From: Algoriphagus locisalis | Lineage (GTDB): Bacteria > Bacteroidota > Bacteroidia > Cytophagales > Cyclobacteriaceae | Direction of reading: 5' to 3' | DNA length: 64,000 bases | Assembly (NCBI RefSeq): GCF_900116615.1 | Contig: NZ_FPBF01000001.1 | Coordinates: forward strand, 415,625-479,624 | Part shown: piece by piece, positions 27,920 to 37,115 of the stretch | How the letters are laid out: each line of letters begins with the position of its first letter | How positions within the stretch are numbered: the first letter of the stretch is position 1 | Made by a program: the position numbers and the translations under genes | Notes under the pieces: generated by a model | What the model was told of the DNA's origin: nothing | The model's input: the letters and a program-made list of their open reading frames with translations, nothing else | Databases searched by the model: none

Positions 27920-29038
27920 CTAAATCAGAAGCCTATACTTTTTCCCTGGTAAAGACTTAACAATACCTTCAAATTCTAAGGATAATAGTTTAGAAGACAG
28001 TAGTCCGAGCGGTATGTCGGTAGAAAGACTCAAGGTGTCAATTTCCATCTCGCCTTTTTCCAGTAAAAGTTTCAAAATCGTAATGTCATCTTCCTCTCGA
28101 TTTGTAAAATCCAGTTTAGGTTTAACCGTTTTTACCTCTCCAGGTTTACTCCAGAAAAGCGCTTCAGCTACATCATTTGGCCCAGTGTAGATATTAGCCT
28201 TCATTTTCTTGATCAGCAGATTACAACCCTCACTGTATTGGGATTGCAAGTTACCCGGCACAGCAAAGACATCCTTGTCATAGCTGTAGGCAATCTCCGC
28301 AGTAATCAGAGCGCCTCCTTTTTCTGCTGCTTCTACGACGATAAGTGCATCGGATAGGCTGGCTATTATCCGGTTTCGCGCAGGAAAATTACCCGGAACC
28401 ATTGTGCTTTCCGGAGCATATTCACTGATGACAGCGCCGGTTTCTAAAATCAATTCCGCTGTTTTCCGATGAACGGCAGGATAAATTCTCCCTATAGGTG
28501 AGCCCATCACAGCAATAGTAGGTAGTCCAACTGCAAGTGCAGCTCGATGTGCTTCTATATCTATCCCATATGCCAAACCTGATATAATAGCAGGTTGGTA
28601 AATAGCCAAGTCTTCAATGATCTTTCTTGTGGCAGATTTTCCATAGCTTGTAGCACTTCTGGTGCCGACGATTCCTACACTTCGTTCAAAATTAAGGTCA
28701 GTTTTTCCTTGAGCAAAAATCACAACGGGACTGTCCTCCTGCATTTTGAATCGTTTTGGGAAGTCAGGATGAAGGGAGGTAAGAATTTGAAAATTCTTTT
28801 TTTGACAGTTGGAAATTAGCTCATCGGCTTTTCTCAGTAGTTCGGATTCTTGATTTCGAAGATCCAAAAGCTTACCTCCAACTTTTGGGGTTTTGGCAAC
28901 TTTTCCTTTGGGAAGCTTGAAAAATAACTCAGCAGAGCCGGAATAGGCTATAATAGCTTTGAATATTCCTGGCCCGACTTTAGGAGCAAGGGCTAAAGCT
29001 AAATAGTAGCGTAAATCCTCATGCCCCTGATTTTGCAT
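27920..29038 (-). CDS. dprA: DNA processing protein A
   Basis: 372 residues. Loads RecA on incoming single-stranded DNA during natural transformation. An N-terminal helix-hairpin-helix-like region (ALAPKVGPGIFKAII) precedes the Rossmann core with G125TRSATSYGK, ISGLAYGIDIEAHRAAL and FPARNRIIASLSDALIVVEA. A C-terminal winged-helix (about 315-372, DDITILKLLLEKGEMEID) completes the DprA layout. Its first 20 bases overlap the MerR gene, so they are co-transcribed. Confidence 0.95.
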   Translation of the reverse strand: MQNQGHEDLRYYLALALAPKVGPGIFKAIIAYSGSAELFFKLPKGKVAKTPKVGGKLLDLRNQESELLRKADELISNCQKKNFQILTSLHPDFPKRFKMQEDSPVVIFAQGKTDLNFERSVGIVGTRSATSYGKSATRKIIEDLAIYQPAIISGLAYGIDIEAHRAALAVGLPTIAVMGSPIGRIYPAVHRKTAELILETGAVISEYAPESTMVPGNFPARNRIIASLSDALIVVEAAEKGGALITAEIAYSYDKDVFAVPGNLQSQYSEGCNLLIKKMKANIYTGPNDVAEALFWSKPGEVKTVKPKLDFTNREEDDITILKLLLEKGEMEIDTLSLSTDIPLGLLSSKLLSLEFEGIVKSLPGKKYRLLI

Positions 29039-29372
29039 TGAATTCGTCCCGGATATTTATTAAAAAGTCTTTGAGCTCCTGGAGTTTTTGTACCGCCTGA
29101 ACTTTATCAAATCCCTGCTCTTTTCCAGATTTGATCACTTCTTGGGCGCCTTGGAGCGTATATCCTTTTTCCTTCACCAGATGATAAATGTATTTGATCT
29201 TCTGGATGTCAACTTTGGTGTAGCGGCGATTGCCTTTTCTATCTTTCTTAGGACGGATGATGTCAAATTCACCTTCCCAATATCGAATCAGTGAAGGCGC
29301 AACTTTAAACATTTGCGCTACTTCGCCAATGGAATAATATTTCTTTTCTATTTCTCGCTCTTTGTACGGCAC
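29019..29372 (-). CDS. MerR-family transcriptional regulator
   Basis: 117 residues starting at GTG. The winged helix-turn-helix YSIGEVAQMFKVAPSLIRYW is followed by the wing (RPKKDRKGNRRYTKVDI) and a helical dimerisation segment. There is no metal-binding cysteine set, so it is a MerR of the Bacteroidota type with an unknown signal. It overlaps dprA downstream by 20 bases. Confidence 0.9.
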   Translation of the reverse strand: MPYKEREIEKKYYSIGEVAQMFKVAPSLIRYWEGEFDIIRPKKDRKGNRRYTKVDIQKIKYIYHLVKEKGYTLQGAQEVIKSGKEQGFDKVQAVQKLQELKDFLINIRDEFNAKSGA

Positions 29373-29460
29373 GGTAAAAATGGTCTTTGACTCTAAATTA
29401 ATGAAAATGCAATAGTTTATTCAACAAGAACTTTAACTGATTAACAAAAAAACGAATATT

Positions 29461-30165
29461 TTAACGATTTAGTGTTTGCAGCATCTGCACTGCAGCCAAT
29501 CCAGCAGTTTCCGTTCGAAGTCTTGCATTGCCCAGTGAAACAGGTTTAAAGCCTGATGCAAGCGCTTTTTTGATTTCCAGCGGATCAAAATCGCCTTCTG
29601 GACCAATTAAAATAAGATACTTTCCTTTTGCCACAGCACTGTCAAATAAATGAAAATCATGGTTTTCATCTACGTAGGCGATAAACTTCTGGTAATCTTC
29701 AAATTCCCCTGAATCAAGGATTTCATTCAGTTTGGAAATGGTATGAAGTTTTGGGATTCTGTATTTCAGACTTTGCTTGCAGGCAGAAACTATTTTTTTC
29801 TCCAGTCGATCAGTTTTCAGGTAGCTTCTTTCTGAATTCATCGTTTCCAAAAGTGTAAGTTCGTGGAAGCCGATTTCTGTGATTTTCTCCACCATCCATT
29901 CCATTCTGTCTGGGCTTTTGGTTGGAGCAATTGCCAAGTGTATGTGGAAATCATCTGATGCCACCTCACTAGTTTGAATTACTTTAAGACTTGTCTTTTT
30001 TGGATTTGCTTCCAGTATGACGCATTCGAAAAGGTTACCTTCTCCATTAGTGACAAAAACTTGATCACCTTGCTTTTTGCGAAGCACACGACAGAGATGC
30101 TTGGATTCATCAGGCTCAAGTGTGATAAGGGGAGGAGTTATGTTTTCTTGAAAAAAAAGCTGCAT
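29461..30165 (-). CDS. rsmE: 16S rRNA m3U1498 methyltransferase
   Basis: 234 residues from ATG 30165 (MQLFFQENI). The longer reading from 30198 would begin inside the helicase terminator hairpin and adds a non-family cysteine-rich leader, so it is rejected. An N-terminal PUA-like domain (DESKHLCRVLRKKQGDQV) precedes a SPOUT methyltransferase with IAPTKSPDRMEWMVEKITEI, the SAM-knot LIGPEGDFDPLE and LGNARLRTETAGL. It methylates U1498 in the ribosomal decoding region. Confidence 0.95.
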   Translation of the reverse strand: MQLFFQENITPPLITLEPDESKHLCRVLRKKQGDQVFVTNGEGNLFECVILEANPKKTSLKVIQTSEVASDDFHIHLAIAPTKSPDRMEWMVEKITEIGFHELTLLETMNSERSYLKTDRLEKKIVSACKQSLKYRIPKLHTISKLNEILDSGEFEDYQKFIAYVDENHDFHLFDSAVAKGKYLILIGPEGDFDPLEIKKALASGFKPVSLGNARLRTETAGLAAVQMLQTLNR

Positions 30166-30185
30166 CGTTAAATTTACTAAGACAC

Positions 30186-30216
30186 AAAAAAAGCACATTT
30201 CCCCAGGAAATGTGCC
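30186..30216 (-). terminator. Terminator of the DEAD-box helicase gene
   Basis: On the minus strand GCACATTTCC pairs with GGAAATGTGC around a three-base loop, followed by seven T (complement of 30186-30192). It lies 28 bases after the helicase stop and just upstream of rsmE. Confidence 0.85.
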
Positions 30217-30243
30217 TTAGTTACATATAAACCTTAAAATCTA

Positions 30244-32010
30244 TTAACCTTTTGATACTTCCATGCTGACAGACTTGCCTTTGATGGTGTTGTTCTTCAT
30301 ACCGTTGATCACTTGATCAGCATCTTTAGAAGGAACATCTACAAAAGAGAAGTTGTCATAGATATCGATACCTCCAATGCTACGACCAGGTACACCAGTT
30401 TCACCGGCAATTGCACCTACGATATCATTTGGACGAATTCTGTCTTTTTTACCAAGGTTCAGGAATAGACGAGTCATGTTTGCTTCACGAGCTCTTTCTG
30501 GTCTTTTACCTCCGTCTCTTGAGCCTCCATCACGAGATCCAAATTCTCTTCTTCTCTCGCCACCACGTTCGTTTCTTCCGCCTCTCTCGCCACGCTCTCC
30601 TCTTTCGAATCTTCCGCCACGTTCGCCTCTTCCGCCGTCACGTCCACCTTCTCTTCTTCTGTCGCCACCGTAAGTGTCAATGCTAAAGTTCTGCTCGCTC
30701 ATTTCTTTCACAGAGTCGCCCATCGCTAACTTCATCAAGCCAACAGCTACCTGATCGATTGTAAGACCTTCAGCAAGCATCTGTCCGATAGTTGCTTCGA
30801 AGATTTGATTGTCTTCTTCTTTCTGAACTTGTTCTGTTACGCTTTTCACGAATTGAGCTTTTTTCAATTCGATCAAATCAGCAGCAGAAGGAGGAGACAT
30901 CTTGGTGATGGTAGCTTTGGTATATCTTTCCAAATCTCTCATCTTGAAGTTATCTCTTCGGCCTGTTACGAAGTTGATGGCTTTACCATTTCTACCTGCA
31001 CGGCCAGTACGACCGATACGGTGTACGTAATATTCCTCGTCTAATGGAAGGTCGTAGTTGAATACAGCCTCTACATTGTCAACGTCAATTCCTCTTGCAG
31101 CTACGTCAGTTGCAACAAGTACTTTGCAATGTCCCTTACGGAATTTGCCCATTACTTTGTCACGCTGAGCTTGAGAAAGGTCACCGTGAAGTGCATCAGC
31201 AGCGATTCCTCTAGCGATCAAGCCTTCAGTAACTTCATCTACCATTCTCTTAGTATTACAGAATACTACGCTAAGGTTGATGTTGTGAACATTCATCAAA
31301 CGAGCCATCAATTCCAATTTCAATGGATTTTTAACCTCGTAATACGTTTGTTCGATGTTCGATACCGTCAATTCCTTCTTGTCTATTTTTACAATCTCAG
31401 GATTTGTCTGATATTTTCTGGTCAAGTCCATGATAGGTCTTGCCATAGTTGCAGAGAAGAACACCGTCTGTCTTTCTTCTGGCATTTCCTGAAGGATAGC
31501 CTCGATATCATCTCTGAAGCCCATGTCTAGCATCTCATCAGCTTCGTCCAATACTAGGATGCCTACTGAATCAAGCTTCAATGTGCCACGGTTGATATGA
31601 TCTTGTACACGGCCTGGAGTACCAACTACGATCTGAACTCCTTTGCGAAGCACTCTGATCTGACGGTCGATAGACTCACCACCATATATGGCAACAGAGT
31701 TAATCTGTCTGTGGTATTTTGCAAGTTTCTGAATTTCTCCTTCTACCTGAACTGCAAGCTCACGGGTAGGACAAAGAATAATTGCTTGTGGCTTGTTGAA
31801 TTCAGAATCGACTAAGTCGATAATAGGAATAGCAAAAGCTGCTGTTTTACCTGTACCAGTTTGAGCCTGTCCGATGACATCTCTTCCCTGAAGTACGAAA
31901 GGAATAGCTTGTGATTGAATTGGGGAAGGTTGGGTATAGCCCATCTCTTCCACTGACTTAAGAATTTCCGCAGAAATTCCCAAGTCTGAGAACTTGAGTG
32001 TTTGATCCAT
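30244..32010 (-). CDS. DEAD-box RNA helicase with RGG tail and DbpA-like domain
   Basis: 588 residues. The helicase core (1-375) shows the Q motif (YTQPSPIQ), AQTGTGKT, PTRELAVQ, the DEAD box (VLDEADEML), SAT and HRIGRTGRAG. A linker follows, then an Arg/Gly/Glu-rich tract (about 450-510) and a C-terminal DbpA-type RNA-binding domain (MTRLFLNLGKKDRIRPND). This is the CsdA/DeaD layout used in ribosome assembly and cold adaptation. The promoter lies about 100 bases upstream, leaving a long 5' leader that could host regulation. Confidence 0.94.
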   Translation of the reverse strand: MDQTLKFSDLGISAEILKSVEEMGYTQPSPIQSQAIPFVLQGRDVIGQAQTGTGKTAAFAIPIIDLVDSEFNKPQAIILCPTRELAVQVEGEIQKLAKYHRQINSVAIYGGESIDRQIRVLRKGVQIVVGTPGRVQDHINRGTLKLDSVGILVLDEADEMLDMGFRDDIEAILQEMPEERQTVFFSATMARPIMDLTRKYQTNPEIVKIDKKELTVSNIEQTYYEVKNPLKLELMARLMNVHNINLSVVFCNTKRMVDEVTEGLIARGIAADALHGDLSQAQRDKVMGKFRKGHCKVLVATDVAARGIDVDNVEAVFNYDLPLDEEYYVHRIGRTGRAGRNGKAINFVTGRRDNFKMRDLERYTKATITKMSPPSAADLIELKKAQFVKSVTEQVQKEEDNQIFEATIGQMLAEGLTIDQVAVGLMKLAMGDSVKEMSEQNFSIDTYGGDRRREGGRDGGRGERGGRFERGERGERGGRNERGGERRREFGSRDGGSRDGGKRPERAREANMTRLFLNLGKKDRIRPNDIVGAIAGETGVPGRSIGGIDIYDNFSFVDVPSKDADQVINGMKNNTIKGKSVSMEVSKG

Positions 32011-32114
32011 GATGTTTCCTTAATTTCCCTGCCATTCGGTCCTAATAAATATCCCGACAAGCGACAGTAAGGAATTCACGGCACGAAAAATTGTTCTATG
32101 TCTTATTGACGGCA

Positions 32115-32146
32115 CAAAAGTATGATTAATAATTTGGAATACCAAA
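32115..32146 (-). promoter_or_regulatory. Bacteroidota consensus promoter of the helicase gene
   Basis: On the minus strand: TTTG (complement of 32143-32146), exactly 20 bases, then TACTTTTG (complement of 32115-32122), a perfect TAnnTTTG. The start is near 32108, giving a leader of roughly 98 bases. Confidence 0.75.
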
Positions 32147-32253
32147 CTATATTTGAAAGTATTTAGAATATTACTTGAAATTTGACCGTTTTGGGAGAAA
32201 AATATTTGGTTGCAAGTAAACTAGGCTAGCTTTCCCAAGGATTGTATGGTAAG

Positions 32254-32583
32254 TTAAGATATGAGCTCTATAATTTTCTCTACAACTTTAGCATGAAATA
32301 AGGGATCGATTTCACCTGCTTTATAAAGTATGATTCGTTGGTCTGCCGTGAATATCCGGTTTGGTCTTATGTTACTTGATTTGAAAAGTGAGCCTTCAAT
32401 GATTCGATTCTCGGGTAGCACTAAAGCCTATTTGTCTTTGATAATTTTGGATGTGATTTGACAAAGCAGGTAATCTCCATTATCAGCATTGGCCAAAACT
32501 AAAGCAGGCCGTCTTTTTGATGCACTTAAATCTGAAAAGGGAAAAGATACTACAACAATATCACCTTTTACAAATCCTTCCAC
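32254..32583 (-). pseudogene. MazF/PemK-type toxin gene interrupted by an amber codon
   Basis: Read from GTG at 32583, overlapping the antitoxin gene by 16 bases, one frame runs 109 codons with a single TAG at codon 52 (plus-strand CTA at 32428-32430). Before it: EGFVKGDIVVVSFPFSDLSA, KRRPALVLANADNGDYLLCQ and ITSKIIKDK. After it: ALVLPENRIIEGSLFKSSNI, RPNRIFTADQRIILYKAGEI and a C-terminal helix. GDIV-FPFSD, RPALVL, CQITS and the SxIRPNxIFTAD block are MazF/PemK endoribonuclease hallmarks. The family normally has an aromatic (often Tyr) codon where TAG stands, so one base change explains the break. Confidence 0.8.
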
Positions 32584-32783
32584 TGTTCATCTTCTTTTTT
32601 TGTAAGCCAGTCTTTGGCTAGAGATTTTTCCGATGCATAATGTATTTCAGAAGGTTCTTCCACTTTATCGCTAGTAAGTTCATTTTCTAAGAAAAAATAG
32701 AGTTCTTTTTTGTCCTCGTTAGACAGGCTTTGAAGTGATTTCTTCAGGTCTGTTAATGATATATCTAGCCGTAAAGTTTTCAT
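32568..32783 (-). CDS. Antitoxin of a MazF/PemK-type toxin pair
   Basis: 71 residues, acidic and helical, with the C-terminal EKSLAKDWLTKKEDEQWKDL motif common to antitoxins placed before MazF-like toxins. It neutralises the toxin and probably represses its own promoter. It overlaps the toxin reading frame by 16 bases. The partner carries an in-frame stop, so this may now be an orphan antitoxin. Confidence 0.75.
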   Translation of the reverse strand: MKTLRLDISLTDLKKSLQSLSNEDKKELYFFLENELTSDKVEEPSEIHYASEKSLAKDWLTKKEDEQWKDL

Positions 32784-32827
32784 TACTCAAAGATATTCAA
32801 ATAATTAGTCATTTTCCAGAAGGAGTT

Positions 32828-32869
32828 AATCTTCCAATCTTCCAATATTTCAATTTTCCAATCTCAATC
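32828..32869. repeat. Degenerate TTCCAATC micro-repeat tract
   Basis: AATCTTCC is repeated twice in tandem, followed by diverged copies (AATATTTC, AATTTTCC, AATCTCAA), just downstream of the transporter gene stop on the minus strand. Confidence 0.5.
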
Positions 32870-33659
32870 ACAAAAAAGCTTTATCCTCACTCGCTTCTGC
32901 TGTCATTTCCGCAGCCAAGGCTTTGCCGAGGTATTTATCAATAACTCCATGTGCTAAATATAGTAGGGGAGTAAGGGCAATAGCCACAGTCATTTTGTAG
33001 ATGTAATTCATGATTCCCACTGCGATGATCTGGCTGAAACTCCAGTTACCAAACACATAAAACGCGATGCCCAAAACGACAAAGGAATCAATAAACTGAG
33101 ACACCAATGTGGAACCAGTAGCCCTGAGCCAAATTTTATTCTCTCCAGTCACTGCTCTCAGCTTTTGAAATACATACACATCGATCAGCTGACCGAGCAA
33201 AAATGCAGTGAGTGATCCAATTATGATTCCTAATCCCTGACGGAAAATCGTATTGAAGGCGTAGCTGATATTAAAACTTTCCCCATCGGGAGTGGTCGAA
33301 TTTACATCAAGCCAAAAATCCGCGGGTGTCAATGCTGTGACTACACTAATTACTATAAATGCATAGGCAATCAGCCCAGCCGTCAAAAATGAAATTTTTC
33401 TCACTCCCTTCTTACCAAAATACTCATTGATAATATCGGTAGTAATAAAGACTACAGGCCATATCACTGCCCCAGCAGTCAGGTTGAAATCCAATAAGTA
33501 TTCTCCAAAGAAAGTCCAGTTAACAGGATCAAAACCCAAGGTTTTTTCCGCAGAAAATATCTTCACCCCGATGATTTCTGCCAAAATAGCATTGGTCAGG
33601 AAGATGCTTCCCAGAATGATAAATAGGTTAGTTTTTCTGGAGTTTTGAGACTTGTTCAT
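32868..33659 (-). CDS. Queuosine precursor transporter (VUT family)
   Basis: 263 residues with about six to seven membrane spans. VUT/YhhQ family signs: TNAILAEIIGVKIFSAEK, PVVFITTDIINEYFGKKGVR and the C-terminal WLRATGSTLVSQFIDSFVVL. In the family it imports the queuine precursors preQ0/preQ1 for tRNA modification. The first four bases overlap the RNase Z gene. This is the last gene of the purC operon. Confidence 0.9.
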   Translation of the reverse strand: MNKSQNSRKTNLFIILGSIFLTNAILAEIIGVKIFSAEKTLGFDPVNWTFFGEYLLDFNLTAGAVIWPVVFITTDIINEYFGKKGVRKISFLTAGLIAYAFIVISVVTALTPADFWLDVNSTTPDGESFNISYAFNTIFRQGLGIIIGSLTAFLLGQLIDVYVFQKLRAVTGENKIWLRATGSTLVSQFIDSFVVLGIAFYVFGNWSFSQIIAVGIMNYIYKMTVAIALTPLLYLAHGVIDKYLGKALAAEMTAEASEDKAFL

Positions 33660-34573
33660 AGTGCATAGGTTGAGCCTTCTTCACTTAAGATGGAATTTTC
33701 AAAAATTGTTTTTGCTTCTTCCAATAAAGGCTCAAGATGCACATATCGGGAGGAGAAATGACCTAGAAGCAACTTCTTCACATGACTCATTTTCGCTATT
33801 TCGGCAGCTTGTTTGGCTGTGCTGTGATAGGTCTTAGCTGCACGTTCAAGGTTATCTTCCATAAAGGTGGACTCATGATAAAGCAGATCTACATTTTTGA
33901 TGTATTGCTTCAACGCTGGATTGTAGATCGTATCTGAGCAATAAGCGTAGGAGCGGAGTGGGGGCAAAGGGTGCGTGTAAACTTTTACTTTGTAAACTTT
34001 TCCTTGCTCATCTTTATAATCTTCCCCTTGGCGAAGGGACTGTATCGCCGCAAGAGGCACTTCACTCTGTTGAAGTTTCTCTTTGACCATACTTCTCAGC
34101 CCATGTTTTTCTTTGACTAAAAAACCTGTCGTAGTCAGCCTATGTTTTAATGGAAAGCTGAAAACTTGGTATCGGGAAGTTTCAATGAGAAGGTTTAATC
34201 CATCGTCATGTGTTTCCACAAAATTCAGAGGATAGGGCAATTTGGTATTGCTATATCTGAAGTTAGTGGTGATGATTTCATCCAATCCCTTTGGTCCATA
34301 AATGGTCAGGGGAGTAGTTCGCTTTCCTAAACTGTAGCTAGAAAGCAAGCCAATTAAGCCATAATAATGGTCTCCATGGAGATGTGAAATGAAAATACTT
34401 GAGATTTTGGAGACCTTGACCTTATAGGCACGAGCCTGAAGCTGCATCGCTTCTCCACAATCCAGTAGCAAAAAATCCTGCCCAAATCTAACGACTTGGG
34501 CAGTATGATGCCTTCCATGCACAGGGATGGAAGATGTGTTTCCTAATATGGTGACTTCAAAGTCTGGTATCAA
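33656..34573 (-). CDS. rnz: Ribonuclease Z
   Basis: 305 residues, start TTG at 34573 overlapping the STAS stop (TTGA); no better start exists upstream. Metallo-beta-lactamase endonuclease that matures tRNA 3' ends. Zinc motif HLHGDHYYGLIGLLSS is present, with later ligands in YHESTF and LLGHFSSRY. The flexible-arm region lies around 150-200. It overlaps its neighbours by four bases on each side. Confidence 0.94.
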   Translation of the reverse strand: MIPDFEVTILGNTSSIPVHGRHHTAQVVRFGQDFLLLDCGEAMQLQARAYKVKVSKISSIFISHLHGDHYYGLIGLLSSYSLGKRTTPLTIYGPKGLDEIITTNFRYSNTKLPYPLNFVETHDDGLNLLIETSRYQVFSFPLKHRLTTTGFLVKEKHGLRSMVKEKLQQSEVPLAAIQSLRQGEDYKDEQGKVYKVKVYTHPLPPLRSYAYCSDTIYNPALKQYIKNVDLLYHESTFMEDNLERAAKTYHSTAKQAAEIAKMSHVKKLLLGHFSSRYVHLEPLLEEAKTIFENSILSEEGSTYAL

Positions 34574-34956
34574 CCTTCCTCCTCTTCTTCTTCCTCCTCG
34601 CCATTTTCGATAGCATGCATAAAGATTGCTTCACTCGCTTCTTCAAGAGAGCTTACCAAGTTCAGCTTTTTGTCAAGCATGGAGATTTTCAAAAGCTTCA
34701 TCACATGATCCTGAACACCGGAGATGATAAATACACCACCGTTTTTGCCAAACTCACGATCTCCTACCAAAAGCGCACTAAGTCCTGAAGAATCTACATA
34801 TTTCACTTCGCTCATGTCCAAAACAAGATTTTCGAAGCCTTCAGCATGAATCGTCAACAATTCAGACTTCAAAACTGGAGCAAGTAATGAATCCAATTTC
34901 TCTTCCTGTGGAGTGAAGATGACGTACTGTTCTTTTTTATCAATTGAATATTTCAT
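34570..34956 (-). CDS. STAS-domain anti-sigma factor antagonist
   Basis: 128 residues. The STAS fold shows the phospho-acceptor serine in VKYVDSSGLSALLVG (DSSG motif) and the LKISMLDKKLNLVSSLEEA helix. It ends in a run of glutamates, unusual for the family and of unknown role. Such proteins bind anti-sigma kinases in partner switching; no kinase or phosphatase gene is nearby. It lies between purC (21 bases away) and rnz (4-base overlap). Confidence 0.88.
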   Translation of the reverse strand: MKYSIDKKEQYVIFTPQEEKLDSLLAPVLKSELLTIHAEGFENLVLDMSEVKYVDSSGLSALLVGDREFGKNGGVFIISGVQDHVMKLLKISMLDKKLNLVSSLEEASEAIFMHAIENGEEEEEEEEG

Positions 34957-34977
34957 AGTGTAAGTTATATTGGTCTT

Positions 34978-35916
34978 TTAGCCTAAATGTGAAAGAATTG
35001 CTTTCTCTATTCTAGACTCAATTTCTGTTGTATTTGCTTTTTGGAATTTTTCTCCTGTGATTTTTTCGAAGAGCTCAATATAGCGATCAGAGATGCTTTC
35101 TACAATTTCATCAGTCATTTCTGGCACAGATTGTCCATCCTTACCCTGAAAGCCATTTGAAATCAACCACTGTCTAACAAATTCTTTGGAAAGTTGTTTC
35201 TGTGCGATACCCTTTGCTTGGTTTTCTTCATAGCCATCAGCATAGAAGTAGCGTGAAGAATCCGGCGTATGGATTTCGTCGATCAGGAGAATTTTATCTC
35301 CAACTTTTCCAAACTCGTATTTCGTGTCCACCAGGATCAGTCCCATGTCATTCGCCATTTCCTGACCTCTTTGAAATAAGGCTCTAGTGTACTTTTCGAG
35401 TTGCACATAGTCTGCTTCACTTACGATTCCTTGTTTTAAAATTTCTTCTCTGGAAATATCTTCATCGTGGCCTTCGTCAGCCTTGGTAGTAGGAGTGATG
35501 ATAGGCTCAGGAAAAGGATCGTTCTCATGCATATGCTCTGGCATTGCTACTCCACAGATCATTCGCTTTCCAGCATTGTGTTCTCTGGCTGCATGACCTG
35601 ACATGTATCCACGGATCACCATTTCTACCTTGAAAGGCTCGCAACGCGTCCCGATCGTCACATTTGGATCTGGAATAGAAGTGACCCAGTTTGGGACGAT
35701 ATCTGATGTTGCCTGAAGGAACTTGGCAGCGATCTGATTCAACACTTGTCCTTTGTAAGGAATAGGCCTAGGAAGAACCACATCAAATGCGGAGATTCTA
35801 TCAGATGCCACCACAACCAATTCTTTGTCAAACATATAGACATCACGAACTTTACCTTTGTAAAATCCTTGCTGTCCAGGGAATTGAAAATGGGTTTCTT
35901 TGATTGCGTTACTCAT
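34978..35916 (-). CDS. purC: SAICAR synthetase
   Basis: 312 residues, the longer PurC type. Catalyses ATP-dependent condensation of CAIR with aspartate in purine synthesis. Visible: [25 protein letters not shown] at the N-terminus, [19 protein letters not shown], and [30 protein letters not shown]. It starts a four-gene operon (purC, STAS, rnz, transporter). Confidence 0.96.
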   Translation of the reverse strand: MSNAIKETHFQFPGQQGFYKGKVRDVYMFDKELVVVASDRISAFDVVLPRPIPYKGQVLNQIAAKFLQATSDIVPNWVTSIPDPNVTIGTRCEPFKVEMVIRGYMSGHAAREHNAGKRMICGVAMPEHMHENDPFPEPIITPTTKADEGHDEDISREEILKQGIVSEADYVQLEKYTRALFQRGQEMANDMGLILVDTKYEFGKVGDKILLIDEIHTPDSSRYFYADGYEENQAKGIAQKQLSKEFVRQWLISNGFQGKDGQSVPEMTDEIVESISDRYIELFEKITGEKFQKANTTEIESRIEKAILSHLG

Positions 35917-35932
35917 CCTTTTATCGTTTGGG

Positions 35933-35940
35933 CAAAAATA
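35933..35940 (-). promoter_or_regulatory. -7 element of the purC operon promoter
   Basis: TATTTTTG on the minus strand matches TAnnTTTG. Transcription would start near 35927, about 11 bases before the purC ATG. The -33 region is not recognisable. Confidence 0.45.
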
Positions 35941-35975
35941 GAAAAAGCTTTGCCTTTCTTCTCTTTCGAGCTCTA

Positions 35976-37061
35976 TTATTTATCTGTTTTGTTTCCGTAT
36001 TCGTAGGTTTCACTTTTTATGAGACTTTCTTCTTCATCGAAGTATTCGCGCTTTCCGTGCATTTTTCCTGCTTGAAAACGCCTGATTTCTTCTAAGGAAC
36101 CATCTTCTCTGAATATTCTCACTTCTCCCTCAGCTTCATTGTTCACATAATTCACTGCAAAAAATACTGTCCCATTTTCAAAGTAGTTGATTTCTAAAAC
36201 CAAATTCCCATCCTTATCAAAGGACTTTTTCTGCTCGATTTCCCCAGAAGGATAATACTTTTCGATCGGTTGAGTTGGGATTCCTTTTTTGAAAATCGCT
36301 TTCTCACTAACCTTCCCATTTTCATGGTAGGACAGTAATTCTCCATCCTCAAATCCCTTTTTGTAATTCCCTCTTCTCTGGGGTGAACCGTCTGGATAGT
36401 TCAATTCATAGACACCATCCAAAACTCCATCAGAATAATCTATGACAGATAATACCTGTCCATCTTCATAGTATTGAGTTTCTCTTCCATCCAAGTCTCC
36501 GTTGGAATAGGTGGCAGAAACGATCAGCTGTCCATTTTCATAAAATTCTTCAAAAAGGCCATCGTATCTTCCTTCCGTGAAATTTACCTTCGAGGCCTGT
36601 TTTCCAGATTCGTAAAAGGTTTCACTCAACCCATTAGGCTTGTTCTTTGCAAAAGTGGTTTTGTCGCTAATCTGTCCGGATTCGAAATAGGTAATTACCT
36701 CTCCTTCGATCTGATTAGCTACATAGGTGGATACTTGTTTTGGATTTCCATTAGGAAAAAAGCTCTTTGCAACGCCCGATCTGATATTGTCAATAAATGG
36801 AGTGGTTCTTATTGTGTCTCCAGTTCGAGGATCCAAATCAGCAAAAACTCCATTTCGTTGACCATTTTTTAATTCACCGATTTGAATAAGATTCCCTTCT
36901 TCGTCAAAGCGTTTGATTTCTCCGTTTGCCTGACCATTCAGCCTAAAATATAACTCCTTGATGATAGTCTCTTCCTCGTCATAATAAGTACGAATAGTAT
37001 CCTGAGCCAATGCAGTGTTGGCCATAGTGCAGAAAAAAGCAAGCAGGAAGAGTTTGTTCAT
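35976..37061 (-). CDS. YwqK/MORN-repeat secreted protein
   Basis: 361 residues. Signal peptide ([19 protein letters not shown]) followed by about a dozen 22-24-residue MORN/YwqK-type repeats of the form YYENGQL...G-YSNGDLDG. The family is often auto-labelled an antitoxin, but no toxin gene adjoins and the secretion signal makes a structural or envelope role more likely. It is co-directional with the thiolase gene, separated by a terminator. Confidence 0.85.
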   Translation of the reverse strand: MNKLFLLAFFCTMANTALAQDTIRTYYDEEETIIKELYFRLNGQANGEIKRFDEEGNLIQIGELKNGQRNGVFADLDPRTGDTIRTTPFIDNIRSGVAKSFFPNGNPKQVSTYVANQIEGEVITYFESGQISDKTTFAKNKPNGLSETFYESGKQASKVNFTEGRYDGLFEEFYENGQLIVSATYSNGDLDGRETQYYEDGQVLSVIDYSDGVLDGVYELNYPDGSPQRRGNYKKGFEDGELLSYHENGKVSEKAIFKKGIPTQPIEKYYPSGEIEQKKSFDKDGNLVLEINYFENGTVFFAVNYVNNEAEGEVRIFREDGSLEEIRRFQAGKMHGKREYFDEEESLIKSETYEYGNKTDK

Positions 37062-37065
37062 AGGA

Positions 37066-37100
37066 TAAAAGAAACCTCAAGACAAATTGCCCTGAGGTCT
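37066..37100 (-). terminator. Terminator of the thiolase gene
   Basis: On the minus strand ACCTCA (complement of 37093-37098) pairs with TGAGGT (complement of 37074-37079), then TTTCTTTT. It lies 16 bases past the thiolase stop. Confidence 0.55.
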
Positions 37101-37115
37101 TTGATGAGTTTTGGT

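Noticed and set aside
30377..30673. Pro/Leu/Arg-rich ORFs antisense to the helicase Arg/Gly tail
   Set aside because: They are complements of the low-complexity RGG coding tract; no start signals or domains.
35976..37061. Calling the YwqK repeat protein an antitoxin
   Set aside because: No toxin gene adjoins and a signal peptide is present; the family label is not evidence of function.
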